This document shows positions 1 to 5,380 of a DNA stretch of 7,317 bases, in pieces. The DNA lies in the NCBI GenBank assembly GCA_964471755.1, contig CAYYJM010000290.1, positions 1-7,317 of the forward strand, read 5' to 3'. Within the stretch, counting starts at the first letter, position 1, and every line of letters begins with the position of its first letter. The translations under genes and the position numbers were made by a program. The notes beneath the pieces are model-generated. The model saw only the letters and a program-made list of their open reading frames with translations, was not told where the DNA came from and did not search any database. This DNA comes from CAYYJM01 sp964471755. GTDB lineage: Bacteria > Planctomycetota > Planctomycetia > Gemmatales > Gemmataceae.

Positions 1-122
1 GGTGGCCGGCCCGGCATAAATGCCGGGCCTGGGAAGATAAGCCTGGTGAACCAGGCTCTCCGGAAAGCCTGGTTTACCAGGCTTCACGACAGAGCCCCGG
101 CATAAATGCCGGGGCGGCCACC
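1..122. repeat. Four-hairpin palindromic element, copy 1 (A-B-B'-A')
   Basis: Four hairpins lie in a row. A is at 8-29 (10-bp arms around AA, core GGCATAAATGCC). B is at 40-57 (AGCCTGGT/ACCAGGCT around GA). B' is at 66-83 (same arms around TT). A' is at 94-115 (10-bp arms around AA). Spacers are 10, 8 and 10 bases. The whole unit is also an inverted repeat: 1-17 pairs with 106-122 at 16 of 17 positions, with outer ends GGTGGCC and GGCCACC. It can therefore fold either as four local hairpins or as one long nested cruciform, since A can pair with A' and B with B'. A second copy lies at 1705-1829. No coding sequence is evident. The element starts at the first base of the window and may extend beyond it. 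A REP/BIME-like, non-autonomous repeat is the best class by structure; its function is unknown. Confidence 0.85.
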
Positions 123-169
123 TCCCGGATAATTTGCCACACCAGGCCAACATTTCCACGGTCATCCGG

Positions 170-197
170 TTGCATCCGCCCCTCGATGCGTTACACT
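170..197 (+). promoter_or_regulatory. Possible sigma70-type promoter for the DUF1501 gene
   Basis: TTGCAT (170-175) and TACACT (192-197) are separated by 16 bases, a plausible -35/-10 pair. Transcription would start near 204, giving a leader of about 70 bases before the ATG at 275. The -10 overlaps a CGTTACA motif (189-195) that recurs in other intergenic stretches of the window. The assignment is by consensus match only, and planctomycete promoters are poorly defined. Confidence 0.35.
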
Positions 198-274
198 GCT
201 GATACTTCCCTCGATCCCGGCCGAGAGCGGCCCGGACACACCAGCGACCTCGGTTCCTGCACGGGACTCTTGCC

Positions 275-1666
275 ATGCTCCGATTTCTGGGTGATGACGC
301 GCCGCTCTGCGATGGTCTTTCTCGCCGCGAGATCCTGCGTGTCGGAGCGGTCGGCCTGGGCGGTCTCTCCCTGCCGCTGTTGCTGCGCTCGCGGGCCAGC
401 GCGGCGGTGACGGGTCGTCGAGTGCGGGCGAAATCCGTCATCGTTCTCTTCAACGGCGGCGGGATTCCCCACCATGAGACGTGGGACCCCAAACCCGACG
501 CTCCGGCCGAGGTTCGCGGCGCGTTCGGTGTTATTCCCACACGCACGCCCGGTCTGTTCGTCGGTGAACTGATGCCGCTCACCGCCCAGCTGACCGATCG
601 GATCGCCGTGATCCGGACGATGGTTACCGGCGACAACGCGCACTCGACCAGCGGCTACCAGATGCTCACTGGCGTGCCGCACGCACCGCTGAACCGCGAG
701 AACGCCACGCCCGGCAAGCCGAACGACTGGCCGCCACTCAACGCCTTCGTGCGGGCTCTGCGGCCGGACGTCAACGGCCTGCCCTCATCGGTGGTCCTGC
801 CCCGACGTCTGGCGAACTTCGATGGCCTGTACCCCTGGCCCGGCACCGATGCCGGCGTCCTGGGCCGAAAGTTCGAGGCCTGGGATCTGACCTGTGATCC
901 GTCCGCGCCCGACTTCACCACGCCGGGCTGCGAGCCGGTCGCGGATCTGCCCGCCGCCCGGGTCGAGCGTCGCCGATCGCTGCTCGACCGCCTCGATCAC
1001 GGCCTCGCTGACACCGCAGCGACAGCCGATCACACCCGCTACCAGCAGCAGGCGATCGATCTGATTGCTGGTCGGCAGGGCCGCGAGGCGTTCGACCTGG
1101 CGAAGGAGCCGGAGAAACTCCGACACCGCTACGGCATGACGAAGCATGGCCAGAGCGTTCTGCTGGCCCGACGCCTGATCGAGGCCGGCGTGTCGCTCGT
1201 CCAGGTCAACTGGGCCTCGCAGGACAAGAAACTGCCCAACAGTGGCGGCTGGGACACGCACGAGAAGCACAACGAGAGCCTCAAGGGCTGGCTGATGCCG
1301 CCGATGGATCGGACCTACTCCGCTCTCATCGAGGATCTCGAACAGCGCGGCCTGCTCGACGAGACGCTCGTCGCCTGGGTGGCGGAGTTCGGTCATACTC
1401 CAAAGTTCAACGGTCGGGCTGGACGGGATCACTGGGGGCGGGTCTTCTCGATCGCCCTGGCCGGCGGCGGCATTCGCGGTGGCGTCGTCGTCGGCAAGAC
1501 CGACAGGCAGGCCGGCGAACCGATCGCCGACGCCCTCCGGCCGGCCGACTACCTGGCAACGATCTACCACTGTCTCGGCTTCGAGCCGGACACGATGGTC
1601 GAGGATGTCGAGGGTCGGCCGCTGCCGATCACGCGTGGCCGGGTGATCGAGTCCATCCTGCGGTAA
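275..1666 (+). CDS. DUF1501 family protein, Tat-type signal
   Basis: This 463-residue protein belongs to DUF1501, a family very abundant in planctomycetes and related to the alkaline phosphatase/sulfatase fold; its substrate is not established. The N-terminus, with CDGLSRREILRVG at residues 12-24 followed by a hydrophobic stretch, is the typical family start and a twin-arginine signal (R17-R18), so export as a folded protein is likely. Family-like motifs in order are GGGIPHHETWDPKPDAP (61-77), HSTSGYQMLTG (123-133), GWDTHEKH (325-332), EFGHTPKFNG (371-380) and GRDHW (383-387). The His and Asp residues in these motifs are candidate metal ligands. The start at 275 is favoured by this N-terminus, although the ribosome binding site is weak (ACGGGA, 261-266). 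In planctomycetes such genes often follow a DUF1549/DUF1553 cytochrome-like partner; none is in the window, and upstream DNA is not visible. Palindromic elements flank the gene on both sides. The family call is firm, the function unknown. Confidence 0.93.
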   Translation: MLRFLGDDAPLCDGLSRREILRVGAVGLGGLSLPLLLRSRASAAVTGRRVRAKSVIVLFNGGGIPHHETWDPKPDAPAEVRGAFGVIPTRTPGLFVGELMPLTAQLTDRIAVIRTMVTGDNAHSTSGYQMLTGVPHAPLNRENATPGKPNDWPPLNAFVRALRPDVNGLPSSVVLPRRLANFDGLYPWPGTDAGVLGRKFEAWDLTCDPSAPDFTTPGCEPVADLPAARVERRRSLLDRLDHGLADTAATADHTRYQQQAIDLIAGRQGREAFDLAKEPEKLRHRYGMTKHGQSVLLARRLIEAGVSLVQVNWASQDKKLPNSGGWDTHEKHNESLKGWLMPPMDRTYSALIEDLEQRGLLDETLVAWVAEFGHTPKFNGRAGRDHWGRVFSIALAGGGIRGGVVVGKTDRQAGEPIADALRPADYLATIYHCLGFEPDTMVEDVEGRPLPITRGRVIESILR

Positions 1667-1704
1667 GGTAGCGCTCGGGAACCGCATGCGTTCCTGCCGG
1701 GTGG

Positions 1705-1829
1705 ACGCCCCGGCATAAATGCCAGGGCTGCCCTCGTTGAAGCCTGGTGAACCAGGCTCCCCGAGAACAGGCCGAGTAGCCTGGTTCACCAGGCTTTGAT
1801 TCGCAGCCCCGGCATTTATGCCGGGGCGT
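1705..1829. repeat. Four-hairpin palindromic element, copy 2 (A-B-B'-A')
   Basis: The architecture is the same as at 1-122. A is at 1707-1728 (one C-A mismatch in the arms, loop AA). B is at 1741-1758 (loop GA). B' is at 1778-1795 (loop TC), the exact reverse complement of B. A' is at 1806-1827 (loop TT, perfect 10-bp arms). The ends 1705-1716 and 1818-1829 form a perfect 12-bp inverted repeat. Spacers are 12, 19 and 10 bases and differ in sequence from copy 1, so the hairpin arms rather than the linkers are conserved. The last hairpin ends 8 bases before the GAGGA of the phosphatase gene, so the element occupies most of the 180-base gap between the two genes. It could terminate DUF1501 transcripts, shape the phosphatase leader, or both. 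Confidence 0.85.
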
Positions 1830-1835
1830 TCCTGC

Positions 1836-1840
1836 GAGGA
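1836..1840 (+). promoter_or_regulatory. Ribosome binding site fixing the phosphatase start
   Basis: GAGGA lies 6 bases before the ATG at 1847, with a second ATG directly following at 1850. This rules out the in-frame TTG at 1796, which falls inside the B' hairpin and would add 17 residues ahead of the signal peptide. Confidence 0.7.
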
Positions 1841-1846
1841 TACCGA

Positions 1847-2950
1847 ATGATGCGATCGAGTTTCCGCCTGTGCTGTCTGCTGCTTGTCACCGTCGTGCTG
1901 GCCGCGTCCCTGTCGGCGGCTCCGCCGGAGGCTCCCGTCTCGCGGCTCGGCTTCGGCTCCTGCGCCCGGCAGGACAAACCCCAGCCGATCTGGGACGCCG
2001 TCCTTGAAATGAAGCCGGAACACTTCGTTCTCCTCGGCGACAACATCTACGCCGACACCCTGGACATGGACGTGATGCGTGCGAAGTACGCCCTGCTCGG
2101 CCAGCAACCGGGATTCGTCCAACTGCGCAAGACGTGCCCGATCCACGCGACCTGGGACGACCATGACTACGGCGTGAACGACGCCGGCGCGGAGAACCCG
2201 AAGCGGAAGGAGGTCCAGCAGGTCTTCCTCGACTTCTTCGGCGCGCCGAAGGACGATCCACGCCGCTCACGCGAGGGGGTCTACTCGGCGCAGGTGTTCG
2301 GCCCGGAGGGGAAGCGCGTGCAGCTCATCCTGCTCGACGCTCGCTACTTCCGTGGCCCGCTCAAGAAGGGGTTCATTCCGGGAGAGCCGGGCGACGGCTT
2401 CCGCGGCAAGTACGCTCCGAACGAGGACGCCGACGCCACGGTCCTGGGCGAGGCTCAGTGGAAGTGGCTCGCCGAGCAACTCAAGGTGCCGGCCGAGGTG
2501 CGTCTGATCGGCTCCGGCGTCCAGGTCGTGGCGGACGAACACGGCTCGGAGATGTGGGGCAACTTTCCGCGCGAACGACGGCGTCTGTTCCGGCTCATCC
2601 GCGACAGCGGGGCGAACGGGGTGGTCATCCTGAGTGGCGATCGTCACCTGGCCGAGATCGCGCGTCTGCCGGCCGACCATCCCGACGGCGTCGGCTATCC
2701 GCTGTTCGACATCACGAGCAGCAGTCTGAATACGCCGAGCGGCAACTTCACGAAGGCCGGGGCCCGCTTCGCCAACGAGGTCAACTCGTACCGAGTTGGC
2801 CTGACCTACTTCGAGGTCAACTTCGGTACGGTCCTGATCGACTGGGAGCCGGCCGACCCGGTGCTTCGGTTGCAAGTGCGCGACGAGAAGGGCGGCGTCG
2901 TCCTTCAGCAGCGGCTGAAGCTGAGCCAGCTCCGGGCGAAGCCGCGATGA
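1847..2950 (+). CDS. PhoD-like alkaline phosphatase/phosphodiesterase, secreted
   Basis: The 367-residue product carries a Sec-type signal peptide (hydrophobic 8-22, likely cleavage near LSAA, 22-25) followed by a PhoD-type metallophosphatase domain. Motifs are FGSCA (36-40), where the Cys of this motif is an iron ligand in characterised PhoD enzymes, LGDNIYAD (63-70), WDDHDYGVND (103-112) and SGDRH (263-267). These supply the expected Asp, Asn and His metal ligands. Family members hydrolyse phosphomonoesters or phosphodiesters outside the cytoplasm, often for phosphate scavenging; the substrate here is inferred only. The start at 1847 is chosen from the GAGGA site and signal peptide. The gene follows DUF1501 after 180 bases filled mostly by the palindromic element, and converges with the lipoprotein gene 28 bases beyond its stop. 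No PHO-box-like site was identified. The motifs are intact and nothing suggests a broken gene. Confidence 0.92.
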   Translation: MMRSSFRLCCLLLVTVVLAASLSAAPPEAPVSRLGFGSCARQDKPQPIWDAVLEMKPEHFVLLGDNIYADTLDMDVMRAKYALLGQQPGFVQLRKTCPIHATWDDHDYGVNDAGAENPKRKEVQQVFLDFFGAPKDDPRRSREGVYSAQVFGPEGKRVQLILLDARYFRGPLKKGFIPGEPGDGFRGKYAPNEDADATVLGEAQWKWLAEQLKVPAEVRLIGSGVQVVADEHGSEMWGNFPRERRRLFRLIRDSGANGVVILSGDRHLAEIARLPADHPDGVGYPLFDITSSSLNTPSGNFTKAGARFANEVNSYRVGLTYFEVNFGTVLIDWEPADPVLRLQVRDEKGGVVLQQRLKLSQLRAKPR

Positions 2951-2978
2951 ACGGGCACCCGGCTGGCGCGAACGACGT

Positions 2979-3125
2979 TCAATGCATCCCGGCCGGGATC
3001 GGGCGAAGTGGCGTTCCTGACGCCGCCGAGCGAGAGCAGGACTTGCAGCCACCCAGCAGGCCGCAGCCCGACAGCGGGACGAGAAGAATCGAAGCGACGA
3101 TTCCGAAGAGAAGAGCCCGTGTCAT
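2979..3125 (-). CDS. Small lipoprotein, 48 residues, CxxC motif
   Basis: The product is not recognised as a named family. Residues 1-17 form a basic then hydrophobic signal (MTRALLFGIVASILLVP), followed by the lipobox LSGC (18-21). Cleavage before C21 would leave a 28-residue lipid-anchored peptide beginning CGLLGGCKSCSR. It contains a CxxC pair (C27, C30) and a proline-containing tail. The ATG at 3125 is chosen over an in-frame ATG at 3245 because it places the signal at the N-terminus and has AAAGGA about 7 bases upstream (minus strand). It lies 163 bases downstream of the DUF1559 gene on the same strand and may share its transcript or have its own promoter. Short lipoproteins of this sort are common in planctomycetes and usually unstudied. 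Envelope location is well supported, function unknown. Confidence 0.7.
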   Translation of the reverse strand: MTRALLFGIVASILLVPLSGCGLLGGCKSCSRSAASGTPLRPIPAGMH

Positions 3126-3288
3126 GGGTGAATCCTTTCGAGCGGAAGAGAAGGTTCGATCGCTGGGCTTCCACCCGGCGTTACATCTGCTATCGGTCTT
3201 CCGCTCCTCGGAGTCGCGAACGATCTCGCCGACCGTGCGGTTCACATGGTATCAGTGCCGACAGAATCCGCAGGGTCGAGGGCCCGGC

Positions 3289-4197
3289 TCAGTAATCGCT
3301 CACGGCCTCGCCGCCGGCGCGCGTGCCGAGAGCTTCCCAGACCATCGGGTTGATCGTGTTCTGGATCATTCGCACGGAACCGTCGCCGAACAGTGTCACC
3401 ACACCGGCAGCTGATCGGCCGCTGGCGTCCTCGACGTGGCCCAGGCCGTTGTTCGGCACCCGACCGTCGGCCGCCTTGCCGGTATTCGTCAGGCACAACG
3501 TCGGCGGTCCTTCCTCATCGTGACCCGGATTCAGGGGCGGGTTAATCGAGTTGGTCACCGCTCCCACCCAGGTCGTCATCGGCGACTTGCGGCTCTCCCG
3601 CTCGATCACGAAGATGGTATTGCTCGTGCCGTCGGCGATCCCCAGGACGCGCGTTCGACTGTTGCGGTAGAAGACGCCGTTGTTCGTGTCCGGGAAGCCG
3701 GAAACCTCGTACGTCCCGGCCATGCCGACGTAGTTCGAGAAAGCGACCTCCACGAGTGGCGTACCGTTCGCCGCCACGGTGGCGAACGTCGGTCTGGGCG
3801 AATCCAGCGGTGATAGAAAGACCGGGATCGGCGTCGTCCGAACGGTCGCGTGCCGGGGATCGGCGATGTCCACGTTGAGGTTAATCTGACGGAAGAGGTT
3901 GTCCTGCTCCAGACCCGGCAGCAGGAACGCGGCCCAGCCCCAGCCGGGCCCGATGCCGTCGCCGTTGAGCGTGGCCGCCTTCGATCGGTATCCCGGCGGG
4001 AAGACATCGTGGCAACCGTGATAGTTGTGCAGGGCCAGCCCCACCTGCTTCATTTGATTGCGGACCTGCGTCAGGGCCGCAGCCTCGCGGACCTTCTGGA
4101 CCGCCGGCAACAACAGACCGATGAGAATCGCAATGATGGCGATGACCACGAGCAGCTCGATCAGCGTGAAACCAGTCCGTCCGGATGTCGAGCGCAT
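3289..4197 (-). CDS. DUF1559 pseudopilin-like protein with prepilin N-terminus
   Basis: The 302-residue product opens with a class III/type IV prepilin leader. A short basic peptide ends in G9, followed by FTLIELLVVIAIIAILIGLL (10-29) with the conserved Glu at mature position 5, then PAVQKVREAA. A prepilin peptidase would cut after G9 and methylate F10, and the helix would anchor or assemble the protein in the inner membrane. The rest matches DUF1559: QMKQVGLALHNYH (48-60), FPPGY (66-70), IADGTSNTI (187-195) and the C-terminal LFGDGSVRMI...WEALGTRAGGE (269-297). Planctomycete genomes carry many such paralogues; roles in secretion or surface structures are assumed, not shown. The ATG at 4197 is preferred over that at 4218 because of the strong Shine-Dalgarno site at 4203-4207. 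No pilus or secretion genes are adjacent, so this is an orphan copy. Confidence 0.94.
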   Translation of the reverse strand: MRSTSGRTGFTLIELLVVIAIIAILIGLLLPAVQKVREAAALTQVRNQMKQVGLALHNYHGCHDVFPPGYRSKAATLNGDGIGPGWGWAAFLLPGLEQDNLFRQINLNVDIADPRHATVRTTPIPVFLSPLDSPRPTFATVAANGTPLVEVAFSNYVGMAGTYEVSGFPDTNNGVFYRNSRTRVLGIADGTSNTIFVIERESRKSPMTTWVGAVTNSINPPLNPGHDEEGPPTLCLTNTGKAADGRVPNNGLGHVEDASGRSAAGVVTLFGDGSVRMIQNTINPMVWEALGTRAGGEAVSDY

Positions 4198-4200
4198 GAC

Positions 4201-4208
4201 TTCCTCCC
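4201..4208 (-). promoter_or_regulatory. Strong ribosome binding site of the DUF1559 gene
   Basis: On the minus strand this reads GGGAGGAA, with the GGAGG core 5 bases before the ATG at 4197. It decides for that start over the in-frame ATG at 4218, which would put the Shine-Dalgarno site inside the coding region. Confidence 0.7.
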
Positions 4209-4245
4209 GCCGGCCCATGAGGTATTACTTTGTCCGACTAGCAAG

Positions 4246-4273
4246 GTTATACTTCGGAATACGGTCGTGTCGA
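4246..4273 (-). promoter_or_regulatory. Sigma70-type promoter for the DUF1559 gene
   Basis: On the minus strand TCGACA (4273-4268) and TATAAC (4251-4246) are spaced by 16 bases. Each differs from the consensus hexamer at one position. Transcription would begin near 4239, giving a leader of about 42 bases that contains the strong ribosome binding site. This is the best promoter match seen in the window. Confidence 0.55.
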
Positions 4274-4293
4274 GAGGGATTTCCGCTTTTTCG

Positions 4294-4299
4294 TTGACG
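4294..4299 (+). promoter_or_regulatory. -35-like hexamer ahead of the lyase gene
   Basis: TTGACG matches the -35 consensus at five of six positions on the strand of the lyase gene. No convincing -10 follows at 16-18 bases, so this is only half a promoter by sequence. If used, it would give a short leader of roughly 40 bases and would be divergent from the DUF1559 promoter. Confidence 0.25.
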
Positions 4300-4367
4300 G
4301 GAGAGAGACGGACGCCATCTTGTGGAGGCGTCGGCTGGAACGGGACACGCATGGCGAAAGGGACGGC

Positions 4368-5261
4368 ATGGACATTCAGGGGATCATTCCACCAGTGGCG
4401 ACGCCGATGCAGGCGAACGAGGATCTCGACCTGCCTCGGCTCCGCTGGTTCATCGACCATCTGATTCGCGCGGGGGTCGATGGCATCTTCGTGCTGGGAA
4501 CGAACAGCGAGTTCTATGCCCTGGACGAGGGCGAGAAGCAGGCCGTCATCGCCACGGCGGTGGCGCACGTCAACAAGCGAGTGCCGGTCTTCGCGGGCAC
4601 CGGAGCCGAGACGACGCGCGAGGTGATCCGCCTGACGAAGATGGCCGAGCGCGAGGGAGTCGATGGCGTGTCGGTGATCACGCCCTACTTCGTGATGCCG
4701 ACGCAGCAGGAGATCTACGACCACTACCGCAAGATCGCCGAGGCGACCGCGTTGCCGTTGAGCCTTTACAACAACCCGGCCACCTCCGGCGGCGTGAAGA
4801 TCGCGCCCGTCACCGTCGGCCGACCGGCCCAGATCCCGAACATCCGGGCGATCAAGGACAGCAGCGGCGACCTGCAAAACACGATCGAATGCATCCGGGC
4901 GGTGCCGAAGACGTTCAGCGTGATGATGGGCCGGGACACGATGATCTTCTCGGCGATGCAGATGGGCGCGAAGGGGGCCGTCCCGGCGACGGGGAACATC
5001 GCCCCGGCTCTGCTGGCGGAGATCTACGACAAGTTCGTCGCCGGTGACGTGGCCGGCGCGCAAGCGGCGCAGGCCCGGCTGCATCCGCTGCGGATGGCCC
5101 TGACGCTGTGTACCTCGCCGGGCGGCGTCAAGGCCGCTCTCGACATGCTGGGTCTGTCGATCGGACCGTGCCGATCGCCGGTCTCGGGACTGCCTCCGGA
5201 GCGCAGGCCGAAGATGCTGGCCGCCTTGCAAGCGGCCGGGCTGATCGAGAAGAAGGGCTGA
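4368..5261 (+). CDS. DapA/NAL-family (class I aldolase-type) lyase
   Basis: The 297-residue TIM-barrel protein has the usual length and layout of the dihydrodipicolinate synthase/N-acetylneuraminate lyase family. These enzymes form a Schiff base between a lysine and pyruvate or another 2-oxo acid in the cytoplasm. The catalytic set is visible: GTNSE (44-48) in the substrate-binding loop, Tyr107 (TPYFV), Tyr134 in LYNNP, and the Schiff-base Lys163 in IKDSSGD. It is probably not true DapA. The loop after YNNP reads ATSGG, without the Arg of the DapA signature (YNVPSRTG in E. coli), and GTNSE replaces the GTTGE form. Aldolase, dehydratase or 4-hydroxy-2-oxoglutarate-type activity on a sugar acid or related 2-oxo acid is more likely, but the substrate cannot be read from sequence. 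The ATG at 4368 follows AAAGGGA (4357-4363) and opens directly into the family N-terminus (IQGIIPPVATPM). The gene is divergent from DUF1559 and is the one cytoplasmic enzyme here. Confidence 0.92.
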   Translation: MDIQGIIPPVATPMQANEDLDLPRLRWFIDHLIRAGVDGIFVLGTNSEFYALDEGEKQAVIATAVAHVNKRVPVFAGTGAETTREVIRLTKMAEREGVDGVSVITPYFVMPTQQEIYDHYRKIAEATALPLSLYNNPATSGGVKIAPVTVGRPAQIPNIRAIKDSSGDLQNTIECIRAVPKTFSVMMGRDTMIFSAMQMGAKGAVPATGNIAPALLAEIYDKFVAGDVAGAQAAQARLHPLRMALTLCTSPGGVKAALDMLGLSIGPCRSPVSGLPPERRPKMLAALQAAGLIEKKG

Positions 5262-5270
5262 GCCGCGCGT

Positions 5271-5288
5271 CGTTACAAGGGCGTTACA
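5271..5288 (+). repeat. Tandem CGTTACA motif, 11-base period
   Basis: CGTTACA occurs at 5271-5277 and again at 5282-5288, offset by 11 bases, about one helical turn. The pair lies just after the lyase stop and upstream of the dioxygenase promoter-like sequence. Single copies occur at 189-195 and 3179-3185, also between genes. AAGGG (5277-5281) and CCCTT (5289-5293) could in addition pair as a weak 5-bp hairpin. An operator for a dimeric regulator is possible but unproven. Confidence 0.35.
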
Positions 5289-5309
5289 CCCTTTCGCACC
5301 GGATTCGGG

Positions 5310-5315
5310 TAGAAT
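5310..5315 (+). promoter_or_regulatory. -10-like element for the dioxygenase-vWA genes
   Basis: TAGAAT, preceded by GGG, matches the -10 consensus at five of six positions and lies 65 bases before the ATG at 5381. No good -35 is found at 16-18 bases; TTACAC at 5284-5289 would need a 20-base spacer. Binding of an activator at the upstream CGTTACA pair could compensate, which is inference. Confidence 0.4.
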
Positions 5316-5380
5316 CGACTCGGTGAGCAATCGCATGGGGCGAGCGGCTCGTCGTATCGGTAGGTGCGGAGGGACCACGG

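Noticed and set aside
1..122. CRISPR array or tRNA in the repeated palindromes
   Set aside because: The units are different hairpins with 8-10 base spacers, not identical direct repeats with spacers of 25-40 bases, and no cloverleaf or cas gene is present.
1679..1694. Imperfect hairpin around GCATGC as a terminator of DUF1501
   Set aside because: The stem needs a bulge, leaves almost no loop and has no T run. The stronger palindromic element begins just downstream.
1796..1846. Upstream TTG start that would extend the PhoD-like protein by 17 residues
   Set aside because: It lies inside the B' hairpin, has no ribosome binding site, and would place extra residues ahead of a clean signal peptide.
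785..2164. Long minus-strand open frame of 459 codons spanning DUF1501, the repeat and part of the PhoD-like gene
   Set aside because: It is antisense to two well-supported genes, runs through the palindromic repeat, and its translation shows no domain. Long antisense frames are expected in GC-rich DNA.
3126..3245. Longer start (ATG at 3245) for the small lipoprotein
   Set aside because: It would bury the signal and lipobox 40 residues into the protein. The ATG at 3125 has its own Shine-Dalgarno site and a canonical N-terminus.
4320..4367. TTG start at 4320 for the lyase
   Set aside because: The extra 16 residues are Arg-rich and unlike family N-termini, and the ATG at 4368 has a good AAAGGGA site.
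4161..5378. Minus-strand open frame of 405 codons opposite the lyase gene
   Set aside because: It is the shadow of the lyase gene: Arg-, His- and Asp-rich low-complexity translation, no recognisable motif, and overlap with the DUF1559 start.
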